A DNA stretch of 64,000 bases from Acidobacteriota bacterium (lineage in GTDB: Bacteria > Acidobacteriota > Vicinamibacteria > Vicinamibacterales > UBA2999), in NCBI GenBank assembly GCA_947482665.1, contig CANKJK010000002.1:291656-355655 (forward strand), written 5' to 3'. This document shows, in pieces, positions 44,813 through 54,135 of this stretch (position 1 is the first letter of the stretch; the number at the start of each line of letters is the position of its first letter). The notes under the pieces were generated by a model, which did no database searches, was not told the origin of the DNA, and saw only the letters and a list, made by a program, of their open reading frames with translations. A program made the position numbers and the translations under genes.

Positions 44813-47095
44813 GTGCTGGACCTTAGACCCTTCGCCCGCGTCATGTGCGCGGCCACGGCAGTATGCCTGTTCGCACTTGGTGCACGCCCGGCATTCGCCC
44901 AACTCCCTGCGCTCGTCGACGCCCCACCACCACCACTGGCGCCCGCGACGATTGCCCGCGATGCCCAGAACCGCGCCACGATTCGGGCTGTCCGGATCAA
45001 GACGCCGATGAAGATCGACGGCAAGCTCGACGAAGAGGTGTATAAGACGGTCCCCTCGGCTGGCGGCTTTATCCAGCAGACGCCGAAACCGGGCGCTCCG
45101 GCGACCGAAGCCACCGACTTCTGGATCTTCTTCGACGAGACGAATGTCTATATCTCGATGCTGCTGCACGAGACGCATCCGGAACGACGCGTCGCGACGG
45201 AACGGCGGCGGGACAACCAGGGCCTCACCAACGACGACAACGTGATGCTGGTGCTGGATACGTTCTATGACCGCCGGAATGCCTTCAACTTCCAGGTCAA
45301 TGGCGTCGGCGGCTTCCGCGACCAGATCGTGACCGATGGCTCGGCCAACGGCGCGTGGAACACGGTCTGGGACGTCAAGGTCTCTGACGTTCCCGGTGGA
45401 CAGGCCTTCGAGATGGTCATCCCCTTCAAGTCGCTCCGCTACAAGAACGGCGGCCCGCAGGTCTGGGGCTTCAATGCGCGCCGCACCGTGAAGTGGAAGA
45501 ACGAAATGTCGTACATCAACCCGAATCCGGCGGCGTTCGGGGGGCCTGGCATCAATCGCCTCTTCACGGCAGCGACCGTCGTGGGCATCGAGACGCCGGC
45601 GCGCGCAAAGAACCTGGAGATCAAGCCCTACGCCCTGGCCACCGTGACGACGGACCGCACGGCCGCCGTGCCATTCAGCAACAAGGGTGAAGCCAACGCT
45701 GGCGTGGACCTGAAGTACGGTCTCACCCGCGGCCTGACGACAGACCTCACGGTCAACACGGACTTCGCGCAGGTCGAAGAGGATGTCCAGCAGGTGAACC
45801 TCACGCGCTTCAGCCTCTTCTTCCCAGAGAAGCGCGACTTCTTCCTTGAAGGTCTGGGCCAGTTCGCCTTCGCGGGCCAGGGTGGCGGCGACCGTCTCGA
45901 CGGGACCAGCGAGGTCCCCACGCTCTTCTTCAGCCGCAGTATCGGCCTGAGCCGGGGACAGATGGTGCCGGTCCGCGTCGGCGGCCGGGTGACGGGACGC
46001 GCGCGCGGATTCGAAATTGGCCTGCTGAACATCCAGACCGGAGAAAAGCCAGAACTGAAGGCGGCGTCGACGAACTTCACGGCCGCCCGCGTCCGCCGCA
46101 ACATTCTCGGCCGCAGCAACGTGGGTGTTATCGCCACGCTGCGTGACCCGGCCATCGCCGGCACCCGGAACACGGCCTTCGGCGCGGACTCAAACATGCG
46201 CTTCTATAACTTCCTTGAGGTGAACTCCTACCTCGCAGGGACCGCGAGCACGGGCATCGCGTCCGACGATAACTTGAGCTACCGCGGCCGCCTGGCCTGG
46301 GTGCCTGATGGATACGGCATGTCCCTCGAACACCTGAAGGTGGGTAAGGGCTTCAACCCGGAGATGGGCTTCGTGCGTCGCGGGGACTTCCGCACCACGA
46401 TCGGCAACGTCCGCTACAGCCCGCGCCTCCGGAAGAGCAAGTCCATCCGGCAAATCACCCTGCAGTCGAATCTCGAGTACGTCCAGGACGCCGGCGCCAC
46501 GCGGATGATGAACCGGGACGCGAAGGAAGACTTCGCCGTCGAGTGGCACAACAGCGACAAGCTGACCCTCTCCTGGCTCGATCAATTCGAATATCTGCCG
46601 GCCAACTTCCGGATCGCGACCGGCGTCACCGTGCCCAAGGGCAGCTACACCTACCGGTCCTTCACGGGCTCCTATGCGCTTGGACAGCAGCGCTTTCTCT
46701 CGGGGACGGTGTCGGCGTCGCGCGGATCGTTCTACAACGGCACCCGGACAACGGGCAGCTACAGCGGCCGCCTGAGCTTCTCGTCGCGTTTCGTCGTTGA
46801 GCCGGGGATCACGATGAACAAGGTAGACCTGCCGTATGGCCACTTCACGGCGAATCTGCTGAACAGCCGTTTCGTCTTCACGCCCACGGCCCGGATGCAG
46901 TTCGCCAGCCTCATCCAGTTCAATCCGAGTGCGCACAACTCGACAGCCAGCGCGCGCCTCCGCTGGGAGTACACGCCAGGCAGCGAACTGTTCGTGGTCT
47001 ACTCCGACGGGCGCAACACCGCCCCCGCGGCGTCAGTCTCGGGCCTCCTCAACCGGTCGATTGCGGTCAAGATCACCCGGCTGGTGCGGTTCTAG
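44813..47095 (+). CDS. CBM9-DUF5916 outer-membrane protein
   Basis: A 760-aa protein with a signal peptide (about 1-29), a carbohydrate-binding-module-9-like domain (about 55-230; MKIDGKLDEEVYKTVP, then FWIFFDETNVYISM) and a long DUF5916 beta-barrel-like C-terminal domain containing FSLFFPEKRDFFLEGLGQF and ending LVRF. The pattern is widespread in Acidobacteria and Bacteroidetes and may concern surface glycans, but no activity is established. GTG 44813 follows a GAGG site. A TACAAT box precedes it. Confidence 0.85.
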   Translation: MLDLRPFARVMCAATAVCLFALGARPAFAQLPALVDAPPPPLAPATIARDAQNRATIRAVRIKTPMKIDGKLDEEVYKTVPSAGGFIQQTPKPGAPATEATDFWIFFDETNVYISMLLHETHPERRVATERRRDNQGLTNDDNVMLVLDTFYDRRNAFNFQVNGVGGFRDQIVTDGSANGAWNTVWDVKVSDVPGGQAFEMVIPFKSLRYKNGGPQVWGFNARRTVKWKNEMSYINPNPAAFGGPGINRLFTAATVVGIETPARAKNLEIKPYALATVTTDRTAAVPFSNKGEANAGVDLKYGLTRGLTTDLTVNTDFAQVEEDVQQVNLTRFSLFFPEKRDFFLEGLGQFAFAGQGGGDRLDGTSEVPTLFFSRSIGLSRGQMVPVRVGGRVTGRARGFEIGLLNIQTGEKPELKAASTNFTAARVRRNILGRSNVGVIATLRDPAIAGTRNTAFGADSNMRFYNFLEVNSYLAGTASTGIASDDNLSYRGRLAWVPDGYGMSLEHLKVGKGFNPEMGFVRRGDFRTTIGNVRYSPRLRKSKSIRQITLQSNLEYVQDAGATRMMNRDAKEDFAVEWHNSDKLTLSWLDQFEYLPANFRIATGVTVPKGSYTYRSFTGSYALGQQRFLSGTVSASRGSFYNGTRTTGSYSGRLSFSSRFVVEPGITMNKVDLPYGHFTANLLNSRFVFTPTARMQFASLIQFNPSAHNSTASARLRWEYTPGSELFVVYSDGRNTAPAASVSGLLNRSIAVKITRLVRF

Positions 47096-47248
47096 CGCGC
47101 GGTCAGCGTCGACGGTGGAGCCGGCGGCGGTGGCAGCGGGTTGCTGCCGGGCGCGGCGTTCGTGGTGAGAAGGCTCGGGCGCACGCCGAGCACCGTTCCC
47201 TGGGCGTCTCCCGGGACGTGACGGGAGCGGATGCGGCGCCGGGAAGCG

Positions 47249-47521
47249 CTACCCAGCGGCGGGGCGCTTTCGCGCCTCACGCAACTCCGGTGACTCCAAC
47301 TGATCGATGGGACCGCGAGGGGTATCTGATTTCAGAAAGGGCCTGGTTCCGCCGGTCGCTTCATCGAGGCTACGCACGATGAGCGTGCGGCCGCCCGAGC
47401 GCCGGAGCTTTGGAAAGCCCAGCGCCACGGACACGCCGACCAACAGAAACATGATGAAGAGGGAACTGGCGGCCACCCCGAACAGGGTGCCGCCCACCAA
47501 CGCCGGCAGGGCCGGGGTCAC
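47249..47521 (-). CDS. Small single-helix membrane protein
   Basis: A 90-aa protein with one strong membrane helix (about 8-35, VGGTLFGVAASSLFIMFLLVGVSV in part) and a soluble basic tail. No family recognised. GTG 47521 overlaps the omega-like gene as GTGA, so it is translated with that gene. The 150 bp between its end and the DUF5916 stop show only two small GC-rich hairpins (47191-47210 and 47207-47226). Confidence 0.55.
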   Translation of the reverse strand: MTPALPALVGGTLFGVAASSLFIMFLLVGVSVALGFPKLRRSGGRTLIVRSLDEATGGTRPFLKSDTPRGPIDQLESPELREARKRPAAG

Positions 47522-47808
47522 TCGGCTTCGGGAACCCGGGTCTTCGACGGATCGGTAATGTCGTAGTGCACGAGGCAGCGGCGCACTTCTTCCATCGCCG
47601 TGCGCTCAGCCTTGTGGAATTCCTTCACCGGGACGTTCGGGTCGTCACTGGTCAGCCGGGAGAGGGCTCCACGGCGCAACTGCTTGGCCCGTAGCGCAGC
47701 CACATCCACATACAGGAAGCGGCTGGTAATCGGGGCAGCGGGAACCGCGGGAATCAGCGGAACCTGCACGGGCTGTTCGACAACGGGCTGCTGAACGTCT
47801 TCTTCCAT
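47518..47808 (-). CDS. RNA polymerase omega (RpoZ)-like small protein
   Basis: A 96-aa protein. After a Pro/Val-rich 25-residue head, SRFLYVDVAALRAKQLRRGA matches the omega signature (xRFxxVxVAAxRARQLxxGA), and KAERTAMEEVRRCLVHYDI matches the following helix. Omega helps assemble beta-prime and responds to ppGpp in some phyla. It could be the housekeeping omega or a paralogue. TGC-TACCCT ends 9 nt before ATG 47808. Pairing with a membrane protein gene is unusual for rpoZ. Confidence 0.6.
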   Translation of the reverse strand: MEEDVQQPVVEQPVQVPLIPAVPAAPITSRFLYVDVAALRAKQLRRGALSRLTSDDPNVPVKEFHKAERTAMEEVRRCLVHYDITDPSKTRVPEAE

Positions 47809-47817
47809 AACCCCAAC

Positions 47818-47823
47818 AGGGTA
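47818..47823 (-). promoter_or_regulatory. Extended -10 box of the omega-like gene
   Basis: Minus-strand TGC-TACCCT ends 9 nt before ATG 47808, with no ribosome-binding site. Confidence 0.5.
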
Positions 47824-47880
47824 GCACAGGGGTGGCCCCGCCCGTCTCCGGAACGGTGCCGCCCCCGTGGCCGTGGCGTC

Positions 47881-48333
47881 CTACGCGGCCGACACCTGGA
47901 CGTTGATATTCCGGGGCTTGGATTCCTCCCGGTACGGCAGCGTCACGGTCAGGACGCCGTTCTTGTAGTCGGCCGCCACTCTGCTGGCGTCCACGGTGGA
48001 CGGCAGGGTGAAGGACCGGACGAAGGCTCCATAGGCGCGCTCGACGCGACGGAACTGGTCTTCCTTGACGTCCGAGGCCACCTTCTTGCTGCCTTTGAGG
48101 GTCAGCGTGTCGTGCTCGACGGTCACCTCGATGTCCTCTTTGGCGACATCCGGAAGCTCCGCCTTGAGCACCAGGTCCTTCTGCTCGGTTTCGTAGATAT
48201 CCACCGGCGGCACCCAGTTCCCCTGCGCCAGGGCGTCATCCGCGCGCCGCAGGTAGGGGTCACCCAACAGCCGATGCAGCCGGTCCTGCATGGTCGAGCA
48301 CTCACGATACGGGTCGAATCTGCTCAGTGACAT
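47881..48333 (-). CDS. Small heat-shock protein, Hsp20/IbpA family
   Basis: A 150-aa ATP-independent chaperone. The alpha-crystallin domain covers about 40-140 (PPVDIYETEQKDLVLKAELPDV, ending in NGVLTVTLPYREE) and there is a short C-terminal tail. ATG 48333 has GGAG upstream. It lies 51 nt after dnaK and is probably cotranscribed, giving holdase plus DnaK refolding. Confidence 0.94.
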   Translation of the reverse strand: MSLSRFDPYRECSTMQDRLHRLLGDPYLRRADDALAQGNWVPPVDIYETEQKDLVLKAELPDVAKEDIEVTVEHDTLTLKGSKKVASDVKEDQFRRVERAYGAFVRSFTLPSTVDASRVAADYKNGVLTVTLPYREESKPRNINVQVSAA

Positions 48334-48384
48334 GTCGCTCTCCTTCTCCTCTGCACGGTCTCGCTGTGTGGTCCGGGCTGGGCG

Positions 48385-50253
48385 CTACGCGTCCACCACC
48401 TCGGCATCCTTCACCTCGCCCTCCGGCGACGCGGGCTTCTGCGCCTGGTCGTTCTGCGACTGCTTGTAGAGCTGCTCGGCCAGGCCATGCGCCAGGCGCT
48501 GCAATTCCGCAATCGCCGCCGTCAGGGCGGGCAGGTCTTCCTGCTGCGCCTTCTCGCGCACGGCCTTCACGGCTGTCTCCACCCGCTCCACGTCTATGGC
48601 CGGCAGGCGATCGCGCTGCTCGTTGAGCGTCTTCTCCGTGGAATAGGCCAGGGACTCGGCCTGATTGCGCGCATCAATCCATTCGCGGCGCGACTTGTCC
48701 TCCGCCGCATGAGCCTCGGCATCCTTCACCATCTGGTTCACTTCGTCCTTCGACAGACCGGACGAGCTGCTGATGGTGATCTTCTGTTCACGGCCCGTGG
48801 CCGAGTCCTTCGCCATGACGCTCACGATGCCGTTGGCGTCGATGTCAAAGGTCACTTCGACCTGCGGCACGCCGCGGGGTGCCGGTGGCAGGCCCTCCAG
48901 ATGGAACCGGCCCAGCGTCCGGTTGTCGCGCGCCAGCGGCCGCTCGCCCTGGAGCACGTGCACCTCGACGCTGGTCTGGTTGTCCGCCGCCGTCGAGAAC
49001 ACCTCGCTCTTGCGGGTCGGAATGGTGGTGTTGCGCGCGATGAGGGTCGTCATCACACCGCCCAGCGTTTCGATGCCGAGCGAGAGCGGGCTGACATCGA
49101 GCAGGAGGACGTCCTTCACCTCGCCCTTGAGCACGCCGCCCTGGATGGCCGCACCGACCGCCACCACTTCGTCGGGATTGACACCCTTGTGCGGCTCCTT
49201 TCCGAAGTACTCCTTCACGAGCTGCTGAATCTTCGGCACGCGCGTGGACCCGCCCACGAGGACGACCTCGTGGATGTCGCGCGGCTCAACGCCCGCGTCG
49301 GCCAACGCCTGGCGCACCGGCGCCATCGACCGCTGCAGCAGATCGTCCACGAGCTGCTCGAACTTTGCCCGGGTGAGCCTGGTCTGGAGGTGCTTCGGGC
49401 CGTTCTGGTCCGCGGTGATGAACGGGAGACTGATGTCGGTCTCCAGCACCGTCGACAGCTCGATCTTGGCTTTCTCCGCGCCTTCCTTGAGGCGCTGCAG
49501 CGCCATGCGGTCCTTGCCGAGGTCAATGCCCTCGGACTTCCGGAATTCATCCACCAGCCAGTCGATGACCCGCTGATCCAGATCATCGCCACCCAGATGC
49601 GTGTCACCGTTGGTCGCCTTCACCTCGACCACGCCGCCCCCGACCTCGAGGACCGACACGTCGAAGGTGCCACCGCCAAAGTCATAGACGACGATGGTTT
49701 CGTCGTGCTTCTTGTCGAGACCATAGGCCAGCGCCGCGGCCGTCGGCTCGTTGATGATGCGGAGCACGTTGAGGCCGGCAATCTGGCCGGCATCCTTGGT
49801 CGCCTGCCGCTGGGCGTCGTTGAAGTAGGCGGGCACGGTAATCACAGCCTCGGTGACTTTTTCGCCGAGGTAGTCCTCCGCCGCGGTCTTGAGCTTCTGC
49901 AGGACCAGCGCGGAGATCTCGGGCGGTGAGAACCGCTTTCCGCGCGCCTCGACCCACGCATCGCCGTTCTCGTTCTTCACCACGGCGTAGGGGACACGGG
50001 CGACTTCCCCGCCGACCTCGGCATGCTTGCGTCCCATGAAGCGCTTGATCGAGAAGACCGTGTTCTCCGGGTTGGTGACGGCCTGCCGCTTCGCGACCTG
50101 GCCGACCAGCCGTTCGCCATCCTTCGTGAACGCCGCCACCGACGGCGTCGTGCGGGCGCCTTCCTGGTTGACGATCACCACCGGCTCGCCGGCTTCCATC
50201 ACCGCCACGACCGAGTTGGTCGTGCCCAGGTCAATTCCAATCACTCTGCTCAT
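48385..50253 (-). CDS. dnaK: Chaperone protein DnaK (Hsp70)
   Basis: A 622-aa ATP-dependent chaperone. The ATPase domain (about 1-380) has [22 protein letters not shown] and [11 protein letters not shown]; the linker [19 protein letters not shown] leads into the substrate domain and the C-terminal EVVDA tail. ATG 50253 begins the conserved [11 protein letters not shown] consensus-like promoter lies at 50326-50354, giving a leader of about 65 nt. hsp20 follows. grpE and dnaJ are not adjacent, and this could be one of several dnaK copies. Confidence 0.97.
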   Translation of the reverse strand: MSRVIGIDLGTTNSVVAVMEAGEPVVIVNQEGARTTPSVAAFTKDGERLVGQVAKRQAVTNPENTVFSIKRFMGRKHAEVGGEVARVPYAVVKNENGDAWVEARGKRFSPPEISALVLQKLKTAAEDYLGEKVTEAVITVPAYFNDAQRQATKDAGQIAGLNVLRIINEPTAAALAYGLDKKHDETIVVYDFGGGTFDVSVLEVGGGVVEVKATNGDTHLGGDDLDQRVIDWLVDEFRKSEGIDLGKDRMALQRLKEGAEKAKIELSTVLETDISLPFITADQNGPKHLQTRLTRAKFEQLVDDLLQRSMAPVRQALADAGVEPRDIHEVVLVGGSTRVPKIQQLVKEYFGKEPHKGVNPDEVVAVGAAIQGGVLKGEVKDVLLLDVSPLSLGIETLGGVMTTLIARNTTIPTRKSEVFSTAADNQTSVEVHVLQGERPLARDNRTLGRFHLEGLPPAPRGVPQVEVTFDIDANGIVSVMAKDSATGREQKITISSSSGLSKDEVNQMVKDAEAHAAEDKSRREWIDARNQAESLAYSTEKTLNEQRDRLPAIDVERVETAVKAVREKAQQEDLPALTAAIAELQRLAHGLAEQLYKQSQNDQAQKPASPEGEVKDAEVVDA

Positions 50254-50325
50254 CGCTCTCGCTCCAGCCCGGCGGTTCCGGGAAATCGACACAAGGCCGG
50301 CGACTGCCGCGCCCCGACACAATTC

Positions 50326-50354
50326 ATCCTAAAGCCAACATGATTATGTGTCAA
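50326..50354 (-). promoter_or_regulatory. Near-consensus sigma70-type promoter of dnaK
   Basis: On the minus strand TTGACA (50349-50354), a 17-bp spacer and TAGGAT (50326-50331). Upstream to about 50394 the sequence is unusually AT-rich, like an UP element, and contains TCAG-N5-CTGA. Confidence 0.75.
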
Positions 50355-50394
50355 TCAGTTTATCTGACTCTATTTAACTCATATATTTAACATG
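50340..50394. other. AT-rich island in the dnaK-ymdB spacer
   Basis: About 55 bp of mostly A and T (for example ATATATTTAA) in an otherwise GC-rich window. It includes two GTTAAATA copies on the minus strand and runs up to the dnaK -35. I see no gene in 50254-50483. Confidence 0.7.
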
Positions 50395-50483
50395 CGAGCC
50401 TCGTGACGCGGTTCATCGAGGTAAGTCACAGACTGATAACGGGTTCCGGGCGCACTCCGCCTGTGAGAACATGACCGGGCACC

Positions 50484-51296
50484 ATGCGCATTCTCTTCAT
50501 CGGCGACATCGTCGGCCGCGCCGGCCGGGACCTGGTTAAGAAGGGCCTCAAGGGGCTGGTCGCTGAACACGACATCGATCTGGTCATCGCCAACGCCGAG
50601 AATTCGGCTGCCGGCTTCGGTATCACCCGCGAGATCGGACAGGAACTGCTCGGAGCCGGCGTCGATGTGATGACGTCGGGCAATCACATCTGGGACAAGA
50701 AGGAGGCGCTGGACTACATCGCCTCCGAGCCGCGCCTGCTGCGGCCCGGCAACTACCCGGCCGGTGCACCCGGTCACGGCTCCGTCGTGGCGCGCACGCG
50801 CATGGGCACGGCCGTCGGCGTCGTCAATCTCATGGGCCGCGTGCACATGCACCCGCTCGATGATCCGTTTGCGCTCGCGCTCAAGGAGGTCGAATCGCTC
50901 CGCACCCGGGCGCGCGTGATTTTCGTCGACTTCCACGCCGAGGCCACGAGCGAGAAGATGGCCATGGGCTGGCACCTCGATGGCCGCGTCACGGCCGTGG
51001 CCGGCACGCATACACATGTGCAGACGGCCGACGAGCGGCTCCTCCCGAAGGGCACCGCGTACATCACAGACGCCGGCATGACCGGTGCCCACGACGCCAT
51101 CATCGGCATGGACGCGGACGCCTCGCTCGTGCGCTTCCTGACCGGCATGCCCTCCCGGTTCGAGCCGGCCACCGGCAACCCGCGCCTGAACGGCGTGGTC
51201 GTGGACGCCGACGACGAGACCGGCCGCGCACGGTCCATCACGCGCATCAGCCAGACGCTGGCAGAACTCACCGATCTCACCGCCCGCCACGCATGA
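50484..51296 (+). CDS. YmdB-family metallophosphoesterase
   Basis: A 270-aa enzyme starting MRILFIGDIVGRAGR with NAENSAAGFGI (about 37), TSGNHIWDKKEAL (about 65) and the metal-binding VDFHAEATSEK and GTHTHVQTADE blocks. YmdB hydrolyses cyclic nucleotides (2',3'-cNMP, cAMP) in Bacillus and influences RNA turnover and biofilm. No clear ribosome site precedes the ATG. The next gene, xseA, overlaps by 4 nt. Confidence 0.92.
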   Translation: MRILFIGDIVGRAGRDLVKKGLKGLVAEHDIDLVIANAENSAAGFGITREIGQELLGAGVDVMTSGNHIWDKKEALDYIASEPRLLRPGNYPAGAPGHGSVVARTRMGTAVGVVNLMGRVHMHPLDDPFALALKEVESLRTRARVIFVDFHAEATSEKMAMGWHLDGRVTAVAGTHTHVQTADERLLPKGTAYITDAGMTGAHDAIIGMDADASLVRFLTGMPSRFEPATGNPRLNGVVVDADDETGRARSITRISQTLAELTDLTARHA

Positions 51297-52888
51297 GCCT
51301 GTTCGACCTCTTCGAAGAACCGGAGCCACCCGCTGCGGCGAAGCGAACCGCGGGGCCTGAACCAGCTGCGAACCCTGCACCAGATGCAGCCGCCACGACT
51401 GGCGATGGGGTCGAGTCCGCGTCGCCGTTGGACCCGGAGCGGCAGTCAGACGCGGAACGAGAGCCTGATCCCGCAGGGGATGCCACCAAAGCCCTTGCCG
51501 GCAAGCCCGGCCGGGGAGGGACCGCGCGAGCCGCGGACACCGCCAGACGCATTCACAGCGTCTCCGAGCTGACCGCGCGCATCCGCACGCTCCTGGAGAG
51601 TTCCTTCGTCGAGATCTGGGTCGAAGGCGAACTCTCCAATGCGCGGGTGTGGAACACGGGCCACTTCTACTTCACGCTCAAGGACGCCCAGTCGCAGATC
51701 AAGGGCGTGATGTTCCGGACGGCGCTCCAGCGGCTGCGCTTCAAGCCACAGGACGGCCTGCGGGTCGTGGCGCGCGCGCGGATCAGTGTGTATGAGCCGA
51801 AGGGCGAGTACCAGATCGTCTGTGAGCACCTCGAGCCCGAAGGCCTGGGCGCGCTGCAGCTGGCCTTCGACCAGCTCAAGGAACGCCTCGGGCGAGAAGG
51901 CCTGTTTGCACCGGAACGCAAGCGACCCCTGCCCGCGCTGCCCCGCAAGATCGGGATCGTCACATCACTCGACGGCGCCGCCGTGCGGGACATCGTCCGC
52001 GTGCTGCGGCGCCGCTATCCGAACGCGCACCTGGTGATCAGGCCAACGCGGGTGCAGGGCGACGGCTCGGCGCTCGAGGTCGCGCGCGCGATCACGGCCA
52101 TCGGCACGGTCGCCGGGATCGACGTGGTCATCGTCGCGCGCGGCGGCGGATCGATCGAGGACCTCTGGGCCTTCAACGAAGAGGTCGTAGCCCGTGCGAT
52201 CGCGGGGTGCCCGGTCCCCACGATTTCCGGGGTGGGGCACGAAACCGACGTCACCATCGCGGACTTCGTCGCGGACGTACGCGCCTCGACACCGTCCGCG
52301 GCGGCCGAACTCGTGGTCGCGCGCAAGGACGACTTCACCGGCCGCATCGACCGGCTTGGTGAGCGGCTCACGGCCGCGGTCGTGTCGCGACTGCGCCGGC
52401 TCGATACGCGCCTGCACCAGCTGGTGGCGCGCCCGGGCTTTGCCGCCTTCCCGGGCCGGGTGGCGCTGCGGGGGCGCTTCATCGCCGAACTCACCCATGA
52501 CCTCGCGGATGCCTCACGGATGCTGGTCTCGGTACGTCTTCGCCGACTGGACGCGCTCCGCCGCCAGCTGGAGGCCCATGACCTGCGGCACCGACTGGCC
52601 ACGATCCGCGCCCGCCTGGTCGCCGCGGAGGGCAGTCTCGAACAGGCCGTCGACCGCCAGCACCAACGGGCCCGTGTGCGGCTGGCGACCGGCCTGGCGC
52701 GCCTGGAATCGCTGAGCCCGCTGGGCGTGCTGGCGCGCGGCTACGCGGTGTGCTGGAATGCGGAACGCACGGCGGTGGTCCACGATGCCGCCCAGCTTGC
52801 GGTCGGCGACGCGGTGCGCGTCACGCTGGCGCGCGGAGAAGCCCGATGCACGGTCACGGGCACGACACCGGCTCCGGGTGGCGCCTGA
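51293..52888 (+). CDS. xseA: Exodeoxyribonuclease VII large subunit
   Basis: A 531-aa nuclease subunit. A non-conserved, acidic and Ala/Pro-rich head of about 85 residues precedes the OB domain (SVSELTARIRTLLESSFVEIWVEGE), so the protein is longer than usual (about 400-460). The catalytic domain has PRKIGIVTSLDGAAVRDI and VARGGGSIEDLWAFNEE, and the helical region binds XseB. ATG 51293 overlaps the ymdB stop; a shorter start near 51540 cannot be excluded. Confidence 0.95.
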   Translation: MSLFDLFEEPEPPAAAKRTAGPEPAANPAPDAAATTGDGVESASPLDPERQSDAEREPDPAGDATKALAGKPGRGGTARAADTARRIHSVSELTARIRTLLESSFVEIWVEGELSNARVWNTGHFYFTLKDAQSQIKGVMFRTALQRLRFKPQDGLRVVARARISVYEPKGEYQIVCEHLEPEGLGALQLAFDQLKERLGREGLFAPERKRPLPALPRKIGIVTSLDGAAVRDIVRVLRRRYPNAHLVIRPTRVQGDGSALEVARAITAIGTVAGIDVVIVARGGGSIEDLWAFNEEVVARAIAGCPVPTISGVGHETDVTIADFVADVRASTPSAAAELVVARKDDFTGRIDRLGERLTAAVVSRLRRLDTRLHQLVARPGFAAFPGRVALRGRFIAELTHDLADASRMLVSVRLRRLDALRRQLEAHDLRHRLATIRARLVAAEGSLEQAVDRQHQRARVRLATGLARLESLSPLGVLARGYAVCWNAERTAVVHDAAQLAVGDAVRVTLARGEARCTVTGTTPAPGGA

Positions 52889-52899
52889 GGTCATCAGCC

Positions 52900-53169
52900 A
52901 TGGAACAGAACGAGGAACAAACAGGCGGCACGATTCAGGACTTTGAGGCCGCGATCGCGGAGTTGGAGTCCGTCGTGCGCAAACTCGAGGAGGGCGACCT
53001 CGCACTCGAGGCCTCCTTGCAGCTCTATGAGCGTGGCGTGCAGCTCTCGCGGTTCTGTCATGCCCGCCTGGAGCAGGCAGAGCGCCGCATCGAGATCCTG
53101 AACGAACGGGGTGAGCTGAAAGACGCCCCGGCGGGGTTTGACGACGAGGACGACGACCGGCGGCGATGA
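52900..53169 (+). CDS. xseB: Exodeoxyribonuclease VII small subunit
   Basis: An 89-aa helical hairpin that binds XseA in several copies. IQDFEAAIAELESVVRKLEEG and ASLQLYERGVQLSRFC are the family signature; the tail is very acidic (DDEDDD). ATG 52900 comes 11 nt after the xseA stop, and the gene overlaps the next by 4 nt. Confidence 0.95.
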   Translation: MEQNEEQTGGTIQDFEAAIAELESVVRKLEEGDLALEASLQLYERGVQLSRFCHARLEQAERRIEILNERGELKDAPAGFDDEDDDRRR

Positions 53170-54113
53170 CCGGAGCCGAGCCTCTCGAACACTACCTCGA
53201 CGCGCGGCGCGCCGACGTAGAGACAGCCTTGCGGGCGTGGCTTCCAGGCCCACCGCAGGCGCCCGCCGTGGTCGCCACGGCGATGCGCTACAGCATCGAG
53301 GCCGGGGGCAAGCGCCTGCGGCCGATCCTGTGCCTGGCGGCGGCCGAATCGGTCGGGGCGACGAAAGGGCTCAGCGCGGCCGACGCCAGAGAGGTGGCCA
53401 TGTCCGCGGCCTGCGCGATCGAAATGATCCACACATATTCCCTCGTGCATGACGACCTCCCGGCGATGGATGACGACATCCTGCGCCGCGGGAAGCCGAC
53501 GCTGCACGTGGTGGCCGGAGAAGGCATGGCCATCCTGGCCGGCGACGGACTCCTGACGGAAGCGTTTGGCCTGCTGACGCGCACGACGGGCACCGCCGGC
53601 GCCTCGCCAGACCGCCGGCTCCGCGCGATTGCGGTCGTGGCCACGGCGGCGGGTGCGTGCGGCATGGTCGGGGGCCAGGCCCTCGACCTCGATGCGATGC
53701 CGCGTCCGGGCGTACCGGCTGGCGCACCGCTCGACGCCGACGGCCTGCGCCGCATGCACGCGCTCAAGACCGGCGCGCTCATCACGGCCTCGGCCGTCGT
53801 GGGGGCGATCATGGCCGGAGGCGACGCCGCCACGGAGCACGCGATCCGGCAGGCCGGTGAACACTTCGGCCTCGCGTTTCAGATCGTCGACGATATCCTC
53901 GACGTCGAAGGCACCACGGCCGGCCTCGGGAAAACGGCCGGCAAGGACGCTGCGGCGGGCAAGCCCACCTACCCCGCGATCTTCGGCATCGAGGAGTCGC
54001 GCCGCCTGGCTCGCCGGTGCATTACCGACGCGGAGGCCGCGCTCGAAGGCGCCGGCCTCCACCACTCCCGGCTGGCCGGTATCGGCCGCTGGATCGTTGA
54101 ACGCGTGAACTAA
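53166..54113 (+). CDS. ispA: Polyprenyl (farnesyl/geranylgeranyl) diphosphate synthase
   Basis: A 315-aa trans-isoprenyl diphosphate synthase. GGKRLRP (about 42), the first Asp-rich motif VHDDLPAMDDD (about 96) and the second DDILDVEG (about 240) are all present. It condenses isopentenyl diphosphate units; product length cannot be told with certainty. It lies in the conserved xseA-xseB-ispA order and overlaps xseB as ATGA. Confidence 0.92.
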   Translation: MTGAEPLEHYLDARRADVETALRAWLPGPPQAPAVVATAMRYSIEAGGKRLRPILCLAAAESVGATKGLSAADAREVAMSAACAIEMIHTYSLVHDDLPAMDDDILRRGKPTLHVVAGEGMAILAGDGLLTEAFGLLTRTTGTAGASPDRRLRAIAVVATAAGACGMVGGQALDLDAMPRPGVPAGAPLDADGLRRMHALKTGALITASAVVGAIMAGGDAATEHAIRQAGEHFGLAFQIVDDILDVEGTTAGLGKTAGKDAAAGKPTYPAIFGIEESRRLARRCITDAEAALEGAGLHHSRLAGIGRWIVERVN

Positions 54114-54135
54114 CCCACACACACTGGAGGACTCC

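Noticed and set aside
47092..47280. A 62-codon minus-strand frame between the DUF5916 gene and the small membrane protein gene
   Set aside because: Pro/Arg-rich, no ribosome site or family, overlaps both neighbours; possible but not supportable.
50332..50400. CIRCE or HAIR heat-shock operator upstream of dnaK
   Set aside because: The AT-rich tract has short symmetries but no match to the 9-bp CIRCE arms or the CTTGAGT/ACTCAAG HAIR arms.
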